From: Geobacter sp.
GTDB taxonomy: Bacteria > Desulfobacterota > Desulfuromonadia > Geobacterales > DSM-12255
Length of the DNA stretch: 64,000 bases
Direction: 5' to 3'
Assembly: GCA_009684525.1 (NCBI GenBank)
Contig: WKKR01000002.1
Span: 496,001-560,000 of the forward strand
Positions 26,466-37,000 of this stretch are shown piece after piece (the first letter of the stretch is position 1; each line of letters starts with the position of its first letter). Under the pieces are notes generated by a model that made no database searches, had not been told where the DNA came from, and saw only the letters and a program-made list of their open reading frames with translations. The translations under genes were made by a program, and so were the position numbers.

Positions 26466-29400
26466 ATGAATGATAGTAGAGGGCGGGAACGTCTTGTTTT
26501 TGTGCTGGTTCTGTTCATAGTGGGATGTCTGCTGGTCGGCAGGGCCGAGGCGACGATCCAGTGTTACGATTGCCACGGGACCAGGAATCCGGTGGATTTC
26601 CGGCCGCTGGACGCAGCATACCGGAATATTACCAGCGGCGGCTTCCAGGGTAATCACAGAAACCATCTTCAGCCGGGTGCCGGTCCGGCGAGCTGTACGC
26701 TCTGCCATCCGGGAAGCGATGCCTACACCACCTCGCACCGGGACGGCGTCGTGACCCTTGCCCCGCGGCTCAACAACTCTCCCGCAGCTACCCGTTATAC
26801 CAACCATACCACTGCCTGGCAGCAGAACGCCTTTCCGGACATGGGTCAATGCTCCAACGTCAACTGCCACTTTGAAACCCTCACCCCCCCCTGGGGAAGC
26901 CCCACGCTTGCCAGAAACGACTGCACCACCTGTCATGGTGCCCCGCCCGCCACCGGCAGCCATGGCAAAAAGCATGGCGAATATTATGGCACCGGGACCG
27001 ACAGCTGCAGCAGATGCCATTCCGACCATACCCAGGAGTCCAATCCCCTGGCGCATGCGGCTGATGTCGGCACGCGCCCCCTGGCTGTCCAGTTCGGCGG
27101 GGTCAATGCCCAGGGACGCTATTCCGGCAACGTGAGCTATCCCGATTTCCTGCCGAGCAAGAACCCGGCACGGTCGGGAAGCTGTCTGAATCTCTATTGC
27201 CACAGCAACGGTGCCGGCGGAGCGCCGCGGGTTACGCCGCGGTGGAGCGGCCAGGGAACGACCACATGCTATTCCTGCCACGGCGGGCGCAAAGAGGATA
27301 ACACCCAGGCGGACTGCAGCGCGTCGGGGGGGAACTGGGACAGCACGAGTCAGATCTGCACCCCTTCCCTGACCATGAGCTCCAACGGTCATGCGCGCCT
27401 GGTCGGACCCCAGTGGGTTCGCAAGTATTCCTGTTACTACTGCCACAATGCCACCACCAACGCGGACGGCACCCTGAAGGACCAGTCCATGCACGTAAAC
27501 GGTGCGCGGGACGTGGAGATGTCGCCGCAATGGAACATCGTCGGCAGGCCGCTTCCTTCCTACGATCCGCAGACCAAGATCTGCGACAACGTCTACTGCC
27601 ACAGCGACGGCACGGCAAACCCCGAAACCGTGCGCCCCTTTGCCTGGACCGAACCGAAAACGGAGTGCAATACCTGCCACGGCCATCCGCGCGGCAGCTG
27701 TTCGTCTGCTGGCTGCCATGACGGACGTACGGACACCACCGGCAAGGTCTGGACGGTCAAGACCGGCTGGCCTTCCGGCCAGGAGTGGAAGGCTGCCATC
27801 CCGATGTTTGCCAATGAAGGCGCCGGCATGCCGCGGGCAAACTCCCATCCGCGGCATACGGAAACCAGCTTTACCTGCGACAACTGTCATGCCTCAACCG
27901 TTGTCAACGGCATCTGCACCGACTGCCACAAGACCGGCATCCCCACGGGGCAGATGGGAGAAGTGGCCCATATCAACGCCAATTACCATGTGAACAAGTC
28001 ACGGGACGTGGTCTTCCTGAACGGCGGCTCCTACGACCCGGTGACCAAGGTCTGCACCAACACGGTATGCCACACCGGCGGGACCGACCCGGTCTGGGGC
28101 GACTCGGTGACGCGGAGCGTGATCTGTCTCAACTGCCACGGCACCACCGCGGCGGATTATGACGATTTCGGCATGATCTTCAACGGCACCCGGGCCAAGA
28201 TCAATCTCAACGAATGGCAGACCACGGGTCATGGCCGCCAGCTGGCAAGCGGCCCCTACCCGGCATCCGGCAACCCTCCAGCCAATTTCCCCGGCAACCC
28301 CTGCTGGTACTGCCATGACAACAACGTCCTCCATATGGACGGCACCAACCCCTTCCGCCTGCGCAAGCACCCGCAGTTCAGCAAGCGGTTCGAGAAGGAG
28401 TGCGTCTACTGCCACATGGAGGGGCTCGAAAGCGAGTGCCTCGGCTGCCACAATTCGGGCGAATCGCTTGCCATCCAGCTTTCCTATTCATCGGTCATGA
28501 CCAAGCACGGCAACAGCCTGGTTACTACCGGCTGCCGCAATGCAGGCTGCCATGACAGCGATGCCAGCCTGCACAAGACAGGCGCCGGCTTCTGGGATGC
28601 CGCCAAAAAGGAAGATGTCAGAAACCAGTATGAAATGATGGGGGTCTGCCTGCAGTGCCACGACGATGACACCGGCGGCAAGTGTAACCAGTGCCATGTG
28701 GCACCACCTGAAAATCCGATGAAGTACTCCCTGGGCTTCGATCCGGGCACCGGGTTCATCAAGCCGCAGAAGGCGAGGGCATCGTCGGTCCATTTTGGCT
28801 ACAAGCATTACCGTGCCTACCAGCAGAACGGTGTCTGGAAGGGGGGCAAGTTCTGCTGGGACTGCCATGATCCCCATGGTGACACCAACATCTATATGAT
28901 CCAGGGTAAGGTGGCTACCTCCACCGACGGCACCTTCGGCAAGCCGCTCAGTCGGGCCACGGTAACCTTTACCCGCAAGCAGAGCGGTCTGGACTATGCG
29001 CGGATCAATGCTCCCTACGACGGGATCTGCAACGTCTGCCATGCCGCTGGCAGCCAGCACTACCGGAGTGACGGCGGCGACGGGCACAACGCAGGCCGTA
29101 TCTGCACCTCCTGCCACGAGCACCGGTTCACCGACAGTCACGCCGATGATCTGGCCTGCAACACCTGTCACCTGAACAAGCCGGTACCGCGGCACTCCGG
29201 CTTCGGCCTCCCCCGCGACTGCACCAAGTGCCACGGCGGCATCATCGGCAACCGGATGGACGTCATGAGCCAGCTCAAGGCGAACTCGCATCATATCCAG
29301 GGGATAGATCCCAACAACAAGCACTGCTACGCCTGTCACTGGGAATCGACCCCCGAGGGGCTGATCGATATCAAGCACCACGAAGGCTACAACTACAAGA

Positions 29401-30917
29401 ACTACTCTTCGGTGAAAAACGCCAAGGTCGACCTGGTGGTCTGGGAGGCTGGGATCAGGCCGACATTCTACAACAGCACCACGTCCATCAGCTTCCTGGC
29501 GTCGAATATCGGTAGCAGCGATGTTGCCGTCTCCCGCGCCGAATCGTCCAAGGTCAACAACCACTGTATCTCCTGCCACAGCGACCAGAACAACGACACC
29601 CAGCCGTTCGGCGACTGCAAGACACCGCGCCAGTACGCCTGGGACGGTCAGAGCATCGCTGCCCGGTACAGCCAGCTCGGCACCACGCCGTGGGGCAAAT
29701 ACAATTCCACGACCTTTGCCAAGGCCAACAAGAAGGACACCCTGGCCAAGGCCTTCTCTGCCCATGGCAATGCCAAGGCCAACCAGGGGGGCTGGGAGAC
29801 GGCCACCGGTTACGATGGCGCCATCAGCAACTCCCGTAACGGTACCTACAACGTCAACTGTTTCGACTGCCACAGCTCCCACGGTTCCAAGGTGGTTGGA
29901 GTGACCTCCAGCTACGTCACCTTCAACGGTACCAGAAACGGTGCCAACCTGAAAGAAACCCAGGCGGGCAAGGGTGGCTATACCATGAATTACAAGGCCT
30001 CCAGCAATGCCGACAGCGGTTCCGTCAACCCCTACAACACGGGGGCCGGGCAGTGCTTCGACTGCCACCTGACGCAGAATGCCGGCACCACACCCTGGGG
30101 TTACCAGTCCACCTTCGGCGCGACCAAGCCGATCATGGGCTACGGCGATACCGAGCGCTTCGGTCAAGGGATGAAGGGCTCGATCGCGCGCTTTACCTAT
30201 CGCGACACGAAGAAGACCATTGTCGGCGGCCACCTGAAGGCGTCGAGCATGCTGAACTACACCACGGCAGCACAAGACCGAATCGGCGGACTCTGTACGC
30301 CATGCCACGACCCGCACGGAGTGAGCCCGACGCTGGGGGGCAACCGATCCTATGCGGTTCCGCTTTTGAAGGGGACCTGGCTCACCTCGCCGTACCAGGA
30401 CGACAGCGCCCAGACGGCCCTCGGCTCCAGCTATGTCTATGCCGAGCCGACCTGGCGGAGCGACCGGAATACCTTCTCCACCATGACCGACAACACGAAA
30501 CGGGTGAACGAGAGTGACAGCCAGTTTGCCGGCCTCTGCCTCCGATGCCACAAAAAGGGGAACCTCACCGACGGCGTGAACAAGAACACGTCGATGAAGA
30601 GCCTCGATCGCGTGCATGAGTCGGTGAAAGGCTGGGGTGCCAATGACGAGCACTCCTTTACCTGCTCCAAGTGCCACCAGCCGCATAATTCCGGGCTGCC
30701 GCGCCTGATGAAGACCAACTGCCTCGACTGGACGCACCGGGGTCAGGTGAAGTCCGGCGGTACGCCCAATACCAGCGGCTGGCGCTGCGGCAGCGTCCAG
30801 GGGTTCCCGCGGGGGAAATACTCGTTCAACCAGGGTGTGAGCTGTCACGGAGACAGTGACGGCACCAGCAATTTCCCCACCGATACCCGGTGGAACAACG
30901 TGACACCGTGGCAGTAA
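26466..30917 (+). CDS. Giant multiheme c-type cytochrome (27 CXXCH plus 6 CX4CH)
   Basis: An exported 1483-aa cytochrome. Signal peptide at about residues 9-29 (LVFVLVLFIVGCLLVGRAEA). I count 27 canonical CXXCH heme sites, from CYDCH near residue 33 to CSKCH near 1400. Six more are CX4CH: CSNVNCH (129), CLNLYCH, CDNVYCH, CSSAGCH, CTNTVCH and CRNAGCH (690). These alternate in the first half, the CxxxxCH/CxxCH arrangement known from Geobacter cytochromes. If all bind heme, 33 hemes. The start ATG 26466 is chosen over TTG 26463. It is likely periplasmic or at the outer surface in extracellular electron transfer. It opens a 24-kb co-directional array. Confidence 0.95.
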   Translation: MNDSRGRERLVFVLVLFIVGCLLVGRAEATIQCYDCHGTRNPVDFRPLDAAYRNITSGGFQGNHRNHLQPGAGPASCTLCHPGSDAYTTSHRDGVVTLAPRLNNSPAATRYTNHTTAWQQNAFPDMGQCSNVNCHFETLTPPWGSPTLARNDCTTCHGAPPATGSHGKKHGEYYGTGTDSCSRCHSDHTQESNPLAHAADVGTRPLAVQFGGVNAQGRYSGNVSYPDFLPSKNPARSGSCLNLYCHSNGAGGAPRVTPRWSGQGTTTCYSCHGGRKEDNTQADCSASGGNWDSTSQICTPSLTMSSNGHARLVGPQWVRKYSCYYCHNATTNADGTLKDQSMHVNGARDVEMSPQWNIVGRPLPSYDPQTKICDNVYCHSDGTANPETVRPFAWTEPKTECNTCHGHPRGSCSSAGCHDGRTDTTGKVWTVKTGWPSGQEWKAAIPMFANEGAGMPRANSHPRHTETSFTCDNCHASTVVNGICTDCHKTGIPTGQMGEVAHINANYHVNKSRDVVFLNGGSYDPVTKVCTNTVCHTGGTDPVWGDSVTRSVICLNCHGTTAADYDDFGMIFNGTRAKINLNEWQTTGHGRQLASGPYPASGNPPANFPGNPCWYCHDNNVLHMDGTNPFRLRKHPQFSKRFEKECVYCHMEGLESECLGCHNSGESLAIQLSYSSVMTKHGNSLVTTGCRNAGCHDSDASLHKTGAGFWDAAKKEDVRNQYEMMGVCLQCHDDDTGGKCNQCHVAPPENPMKYSLGFDPGTGFIKPQKARASSVHFGYKHYRAYQQNGVWKGGKFCWDCHDPHGDTNIYMIQGKVATSTDGTFGKPLSRATVTFTRKQSGLDYARINAPYDGICNVCHAAGSQHYRSDGGDGHNAGRICTSCHEHRFTDSHADDLACNTCHLNKPVPRHSGFGLPRDCTKCHGGIIGNRMDVMSQLKANSHHIQGIDPNNKHCYACHWESTPEGLIDIKHHEGYNYKNYSSVKNAKVDLVVWEAGIRPTFYNSTTSISFLASNIGSSDVAVSRAESSKVNNHCISCHSDQNNDTQPFGDCKTPRQYAWDGQSIAARYSQLGTTPWGKYNSTTFAKANKKDTLAKAFSAHGNAKANQGGWETATGYDGAISNSRNGTYNVNCFDCHSSHGSKVVGVTSSYVTFNGTRNGANLKETQAGKGGYTMNYKASSNADSGSVNPYNTGAGQCFDCHLTQNAGTTPWGYQSTFGATKPIMGYGDTERFGQGMKGSIARFTYRDTKKTIVGGHLKASSMLNYTTAAQDRIGGLCTPCHDPHGVSPTLGGNRSYAVPLLKGTWLTSPYQDDSAQTALGSSYVYAEPTWRSDRNTFSTMTDNTKRVNESDSQFAGLCLRCHKKGNLTDGVNKNTSMKSLDRVHESVKGWGANDEHSFTCSKCHQPHNSGLPRLMKTNCLDWTHRGQVKSGGTPNTSGWRCGSVQGFPRGKYSFNQGVSCHGDSDGTSNFPTDTRWNNVTPWQ

Positions 30918-30933
30918 TCCGGTGAGTGATCTG

Positions 30934-30969
30934 GCAGTGTCCATCCGGAAACACCGGATGGGACACTGC
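30934..30969 (+). repeat. Strong hairpin after the cytochrome gene, copy of the hairpin at 5215
   Basis: Arms GCAGTGTCCATCCGG and CCGGATGGGACACTGC (one bulged C) close an AAACA loop. The core matches the minus strand of 5215-5243. It sits 16 bp after the cytochrome stop and 37 bp ahead of the next gene; only a weak T-rich run (CTTTCT) follows. It may attenuate or stabilise the upstream mRNA. Confidence 0.6.
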
Positions 30970-31006
30970 TGCTTTCTAGGTAACGACAGTTCTCGGAGGG
31001 AGATTC

Positions 31007-34000
31007 ATGGGGTCTGTTCAGGATAGAATCGTGGCAAGACGGTCCTGCTTCGCCAACTGGCGCGGCATCGCCCGCATGGCGGCAGCACTGGTTGTGGCGG
31101 TGACAGCTGCCGTGCTTTCCCCGGCAGTCGCTTCTGCCAAGGGTGGGGACGTGGTCTGGTCCAGCCGTGATGTCAGGCCGCACCGCCAGGAGGCGGTTGC
31201 CTCTGTGGTCGATGCAGCCGGCAACGTTATCGTTACTGGCTACCGCAACCTGAAAAACGACCCCAATGACGACTTCTGGACTATCAAATACCGGGCGGAC
31301 GGGACGATAGCCTGGCAGGCAGCCTACGACCAGGCTGCCCACGGGCAGGACCAGGCCCTGGCCGTTGCCGTCGACGCCAATAACGACGTGATCGTTGCCG
31401 GTTTCGTCTGGAACGGGTTGAACAAGGATCTCTATCTGATCAAGTACGACGGCTCCACCGGAGCGGCGATCTGGTCGGATACCTACAACGGCCCTGCCGA
31501 CGGGGCCGACGTGGGGACTTCGCTCGCCATCGACCGGGTGAACAACAAGATCTATGTCGGCGGCTATTCCCAGAACGGCGCCGGGAACGACGACTATCTT
31601 CTGCTCAGATATGCCAACCCAACCAGTGGTCCGGCCAACCCGCCCGATGGGCCGGCAATCATCTACGCGGGGAGTGCCGGCGGTGCCGACCGGGTCACGG
31701 CGGTTACCTGCGGCACCACCGGCGTTGCCGTGACCGGGAGTTCGTGGAACGGCCTGAAGAACGACATCATGACCGTCGCCTACGGCTTCGGTGGCAGCCT
31801 GCTCTGGGAAAAGCGTCATCCGGGCGTCGGGACCTTTGGCGACAACGGCCGTCAGGTCCGGTTCGACTCTGCCGGCAACGTCATCGTCACAGGCACGGCA
31901 GGCAATGCCATCGATTACGACATCTACACTGCCAAGTATCGTGCCGCTGACGGCGAGGTGCTCTGGGAGAAGACCTACAACGGCGCCTTTGACGACGAGC
32001 CGGCCGCCCTCTGGGTGGATGCTGCCGGCGACGCCTATGTTGCCGGCTATACCTGGACCTTGAGCGGTGCCAACGACTTCTATGTGGCAAAATACCGGAG
32101 CGTCGACGGCGCAGTGGTCTGGCAGCAGTCCTTCAATTCCGCCCTGGAGAATTCCGACATCGCCACTGCCACTGGCATCGTCGTCGACGAGACCGTCGGC
32201 GGCGGCGTCTATGTCACGGGCTACACCGAGGCGAATGGCAATTTCGATTTCCAGACCGTCAAATATACCAAGGCGAGCGGTCATCTCATCTGGCACCAGA
32301 GCTTCAACGGCGCCGTCAACCGCAACGACCGTTCCGTCGGGATCGGTCTCGCACCTGACGGCAACGTCTACGTCACCGGCTGGTCCGACCAGCTGGCGCC
32401 CCTGGACGGCGGGACAACCGCTGCAACTGGCGGGAGTTCGAACACCATCCAGGTGAGCGGCAAGAGCTGGAGCACCAACCAGTGGCAGGATTTCTTCGTC
32501 ATGGTCACCAGCGGGGCCAATGCCGGCGCGGTGCGTCAGGTGAGCGGCAACACCGGGGATACCCTCAGCCTGTCGGTGGATTTCGGCTCTCCCATTGCGG
32601 CAGGAGACACCTATTACCTCTATGACAAGGATGACTACGACACCCAGGTAATCCGCTATGATCACGGCACCCTGGACCCCCCCACCGGCCTCGTTGCGGA
32701 GCCGCTGTCGAAACAGGCGGACAGCACCTATACTGTTCGGCTTACCTGGGAGGACAATACCACCGACGAGGACGGCTTTGTCATCGAGCGCAAGATGGGC
32801 GAATATGGCACCTGGGGGGTGGTTGCCACGGTCGGCGCGAATGTGACGACCTACGACGACCCCGGTCTCGTGGAGAACAACTATTACTACTATCGCGTCA
32901 AGAGCTATCGTGTCGCCGAGGAGAGCTATCCGAGCACCGATACCCACACCCTGACCCTGCTTGTCACCTATGCGCAGCCGGACTGGTCCTACATTTTTGA
33001 CAGCACCTATCATCTTGAGGACTATGCCCGTGCCATTTCCGTCGGCAGCGATGATCACCCCGTGGTGACCGGAGAGAGCGACAGCGGGTCGGTCGGGATG
33101 TTCGACTACTACACCGTCAAGCTCAACCGGGCCGACAAGAGCGTCATCTGGGCCGACCGGTTCGACAGCATGCAGAACGAGATGGACCATGGCGTGGCCC
33201 TGGCGGTTGACAGCGCCAACAACGTGATCGTCACCGGCTTTTCCTTCCAGTACTTTGCGCCGGTCTCCAAGAACATCTATTCCATCTTTACCCTCAAATA
33301 CCCCTCGGCCGGTCCTCCCATCACCTGGGAGCGGCAGTACAACGGCCCCGGCGGCATCGACGACCGGGCGACGGCCGTTGCTTCGGCCACCGACGGCAGC
33401 ATTACCCTGGTGGTCGGTTACGGCAAGAATGTGCAGAACAACGACGACATCTACCTGGTCAAGTATCTTGCCGACGGCACCCAGGCCTGGGCAGCCACCC
33501 CCTTCGACGGTGGTCGCAACGACTATCCTTCGTCGGTAGCGCTCGATGCGGCCGGCAACGTCGTCATTGTCGGCTACAGCCAGAATTCGACCGGTCTGCC
33601 GGAAGACCTCACCAATTACGACATCTTCGTGGCCAAGTACAGCGGCGCCACCGGCGCCATGCTCTGGCACGAACTCTACCGGGTCAGCGGCACCACCAAC
33701 AACCGGGCCATGTCGGTCGCCCTGGACCCGGACAACGACCCCTACGTCACCGGTTTTGTCGTCAACGCCGCCGGCAACGAGGACTTCTATACCATCAAGT
33801 ACAACGGTGCCACCGGTGCCCGCATCTGGGAACGGACCTATGACGGGCCGGTCCAGGGTGACGACCGGGCCGTGGCCATCAAGGTCGATCCGATTGCGGG
33901 AAGCAACCCCCTGGACGGCAACATCGTGGTGGTGGGGACGCAGCTGACCTCGGCTGACGATCAGGACATCCATCTGATTCGCTACAACAAGGCGGGCGAT

Positions 34001-37000
34001 CTGGTCTGGGAGCGGACCCTGCAGCGTCCGCACATAGACGATGCCGCCGTTGCCATGACCATGGATGCGGCCGGCTACATCTACATCGCGGCCGACAGCG
34101 GCAGCGATCTGGACAAGGATATCCTGGGAGTCATCTACGACTACGAGGGGACTCTCCTGGGAGCGACCGTCTACGGCGGCGCCAATGGCGGCATGGACGA
34201 GTCGACGGCGATTGCCGTCAACCACAAGGGAGAGGCGTTCATTGCCGGTTACAGTACCAATGCCAGCGGCAATGCCGACTATGCCGTCATCAAGCAGAAG
34301 AACAACTATATCCTCGTGCCGACCCCCTTCTCCATGGAACCGCAGGGTAATATCGACCGGCTGTTCCTCACCTGGCGGGACAATACGCCGGGGACCAGTT
34401 TCCGCATCGAGCGGACCCTGGGGCCGGTAACTTCGGGGAGCATCTGGAACCCGGTCATCGTGAAGCCAGCGGGGAGCACGACCCACACCGATACGGGATT
34501 GCAGCCGGGGACTCTCTACTGTTACCGGATTTCAGCGGAGAACGGGACCCTGGTATCGCGGAAGGCGGTGGCCTGCGCCACCACGGCGCTCCCCTCTCCC
34601 AGCGGCCTCACCCTGTCGGCGATCACCACGACGGGCATGACCATCACCTGGAACAACGTTGCTGGCAATGCCGGCTACAAGATCGAGCGGATGCCGGCCG
34701 GCGGTTCGTGGAGTACGCTCGCCACGCTGGCGGCCGATGTCACGACCTATGCGGACAGCTCCCTTACGCCGGGAACCACCTATGCGTACAGGATCTCGAC
34801 GAATGGTGTTGCCGGGTATTCCAATCCCTGCACCGAGGTCCCGGCTGCGACCCTGCCGCTGGCGCCGGTGCAGAGCGCCCCTACCAACCTGGCCAGCACC
34901 AGCGTGACCCTCAACTGGGCGGATGTCGTCGGCGAGACCGGCTACGAGGTCTGGCGGAAAGAAGGGGCTGCCGGTACCTGGGGCGTGCTCTCGCCGAAAC
35001 CCGGCCAGAACGTGCTGACCTTTAACGATTCCGGCCTCACGCCCAATACCCAGTACTACTACAAGATCAGGGCCTTCAACAGCTCAGGGAGCTCTGCCGA
35101 CAGTGCTGAACAGGCGGTTCTCACCAAGTTCGTTTCGCCGACCCTTACTGCGGCCAGCGGCTTTTCGGCCACGGAGATCGACATTGCCTGGAGCGATGTG
35201 ACGGGAGAGACCGGCTATACCGTCGAATATGCGAGCTGCAGCTATTCCAACAGCAGTCCGACGCTCTGCTCCACCTACCTGACGTCGACCTCGGGATGGA
35301 CAACCTGGACTACCGCCGCCACCCTGGCAGCGGACACCACGACCTATCGGAAAGCCTCTCTGGTGGCGGGTACTGCCTACCGTTTCCGGGTCACTGCCAC
35401 GGTGACCGGCAATTCGTCGTTGCCGAGCAACATCAGGGGCTCCTGGACGACGCTGGCACAGCCGGTGATCACCATCGTTCCTGCCAGCGAGACCTCCCTC
35501 ACCATCTCCTGGGTCGACATCACCGGAGAGACGAACTACACGGTTGAACGCAAGCTCTCGACGGACAGTGTCTGGGGAGCTGCAGCTGCGGCATGTACCG
35601 CCCTCAATACCAACGTGCTCAGCTGCACCGATACCGGTCTTGCCCTGCAGACTGCCTACGACTACCGGCTGAAGGCCTACAATACGGTCTCGAACGCGAA
35701 CCTCTGGGTGCCCCAGCCGCAGTACAGCGCGGTGAAGCAGGCCACCACGCCGCTGCCGGCGCCGGTGCTCAATCAGCTGACCGTACTTTCGTCAAGCGCC
35801 ATCGACCTCGCCTGGAGCAACGTTGCCGGCAATACCGGCTACGAGATCGAGCGCTGTTCGCTGAATTACCCGGACAATCCCACCTATGCGAACACCAGCC
35901 CGACGAACACCTACTGGGGGGCCTGCACCGTCATCGGTTCGGTGCCGCAGGACCAGGTCACCTATTCGAGCACCGGGCTTACCACCGGCTATACCTACCG
36001 CTACCGGGTGCGCGACCTCTACACCGGCGGTTATTCGGGCTGGAGCAACATCCTCTTTGCCACCACCACTCCGGCCGCCCCGGTGATGAATGCGCCGACA
36101 AACCCGGCGGCATCGTCGCTCTCCATCTCCTGGTCCAATGTCAACGGCGATACCGGTTACAGCCTGGAGTGGAAACAGGGGGCAACAGGGACCTGGACAC
36201 CGGTTTCCTTCGCCATGAACACGACGAGCTATACCCACACGCCGGTCGACTCCTCGCTCGACTATTACTACCGGGTCAAGGCCGTGACCGCTTATGGCTC
36301 CTCACCAACCAGCAACGAGGTGTCGGTCCTGCCGGCGCCGACCCTGAATGCACTTTCCGGGATCACCACCAGCACGATCAACCTCTCCTGGAATAATGTC
36401 TCCGGCAACAACGGCTACAAGATCGAGCGGAAGATCGGGGCTGGCGGCAGCTGGTCGCAGATCGCCACGGTGGGCGCCAATCTGACTGCCTACGCCAATA
36501 CCGGCTGCAGCGCCGGCACCCTCTATTTCTACCGGGTGATGGCCATCAACCCCGCGACCGGCGGGGGGGCATTCTACAGCAACGAGCAATCGACCTTCAC
36601 GCTGCCGACCGCCACCACCCTGACCGTTTCCCAGGTTTCCAGCGCAGAGGTCGACCTTGCCTGGCTCCTTCGTTACGGTGCCACCGATTACAAGGTGGAA
36701 CGCAAGACCGGGACAGTGGGGTCATGGGCGGAGATCACGTCGCTTGCCGTTGCCTATGCCGAGAACTACTGCGGTAAGCCCACCCCGTCCATTGCCTGCC
36801 CGACGATCTCGGCGGCAAGCACGGTCTATCGCGACGCCGGACTCGACGCCAATACCACCTACTGTTATCAGGTCAAGACCGCCAACAGCAGCGGGACCGG
36901 TGCGCCGAGCCCGGAGCAGTGCATCACGACGCCATCGCTGGCCTCGGTGGTCTTGTCGGCTGCCCCGAGCACCTTCTCGGTCAGGCTGGACTGGTTGGCC

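Noticed and set aside
28488-30944. An 818-codon minus-strand frame opposite the cytochrome gene
   Set aside because: The plus strand encodes many CXXCH heme motifs in order; the antisense frame has no recognised motif or ribosome site.
30845-34486. A 1213-codon open frame on the minus strand opposite the FN3 gene
   Set aside because: Its product is composition-driven (V, G, D-rich) with no domain. The plus strand has a clear signal peptide, propeller and FN3 repeats, so this is an antisense shadow of GC-rich coding DNA.
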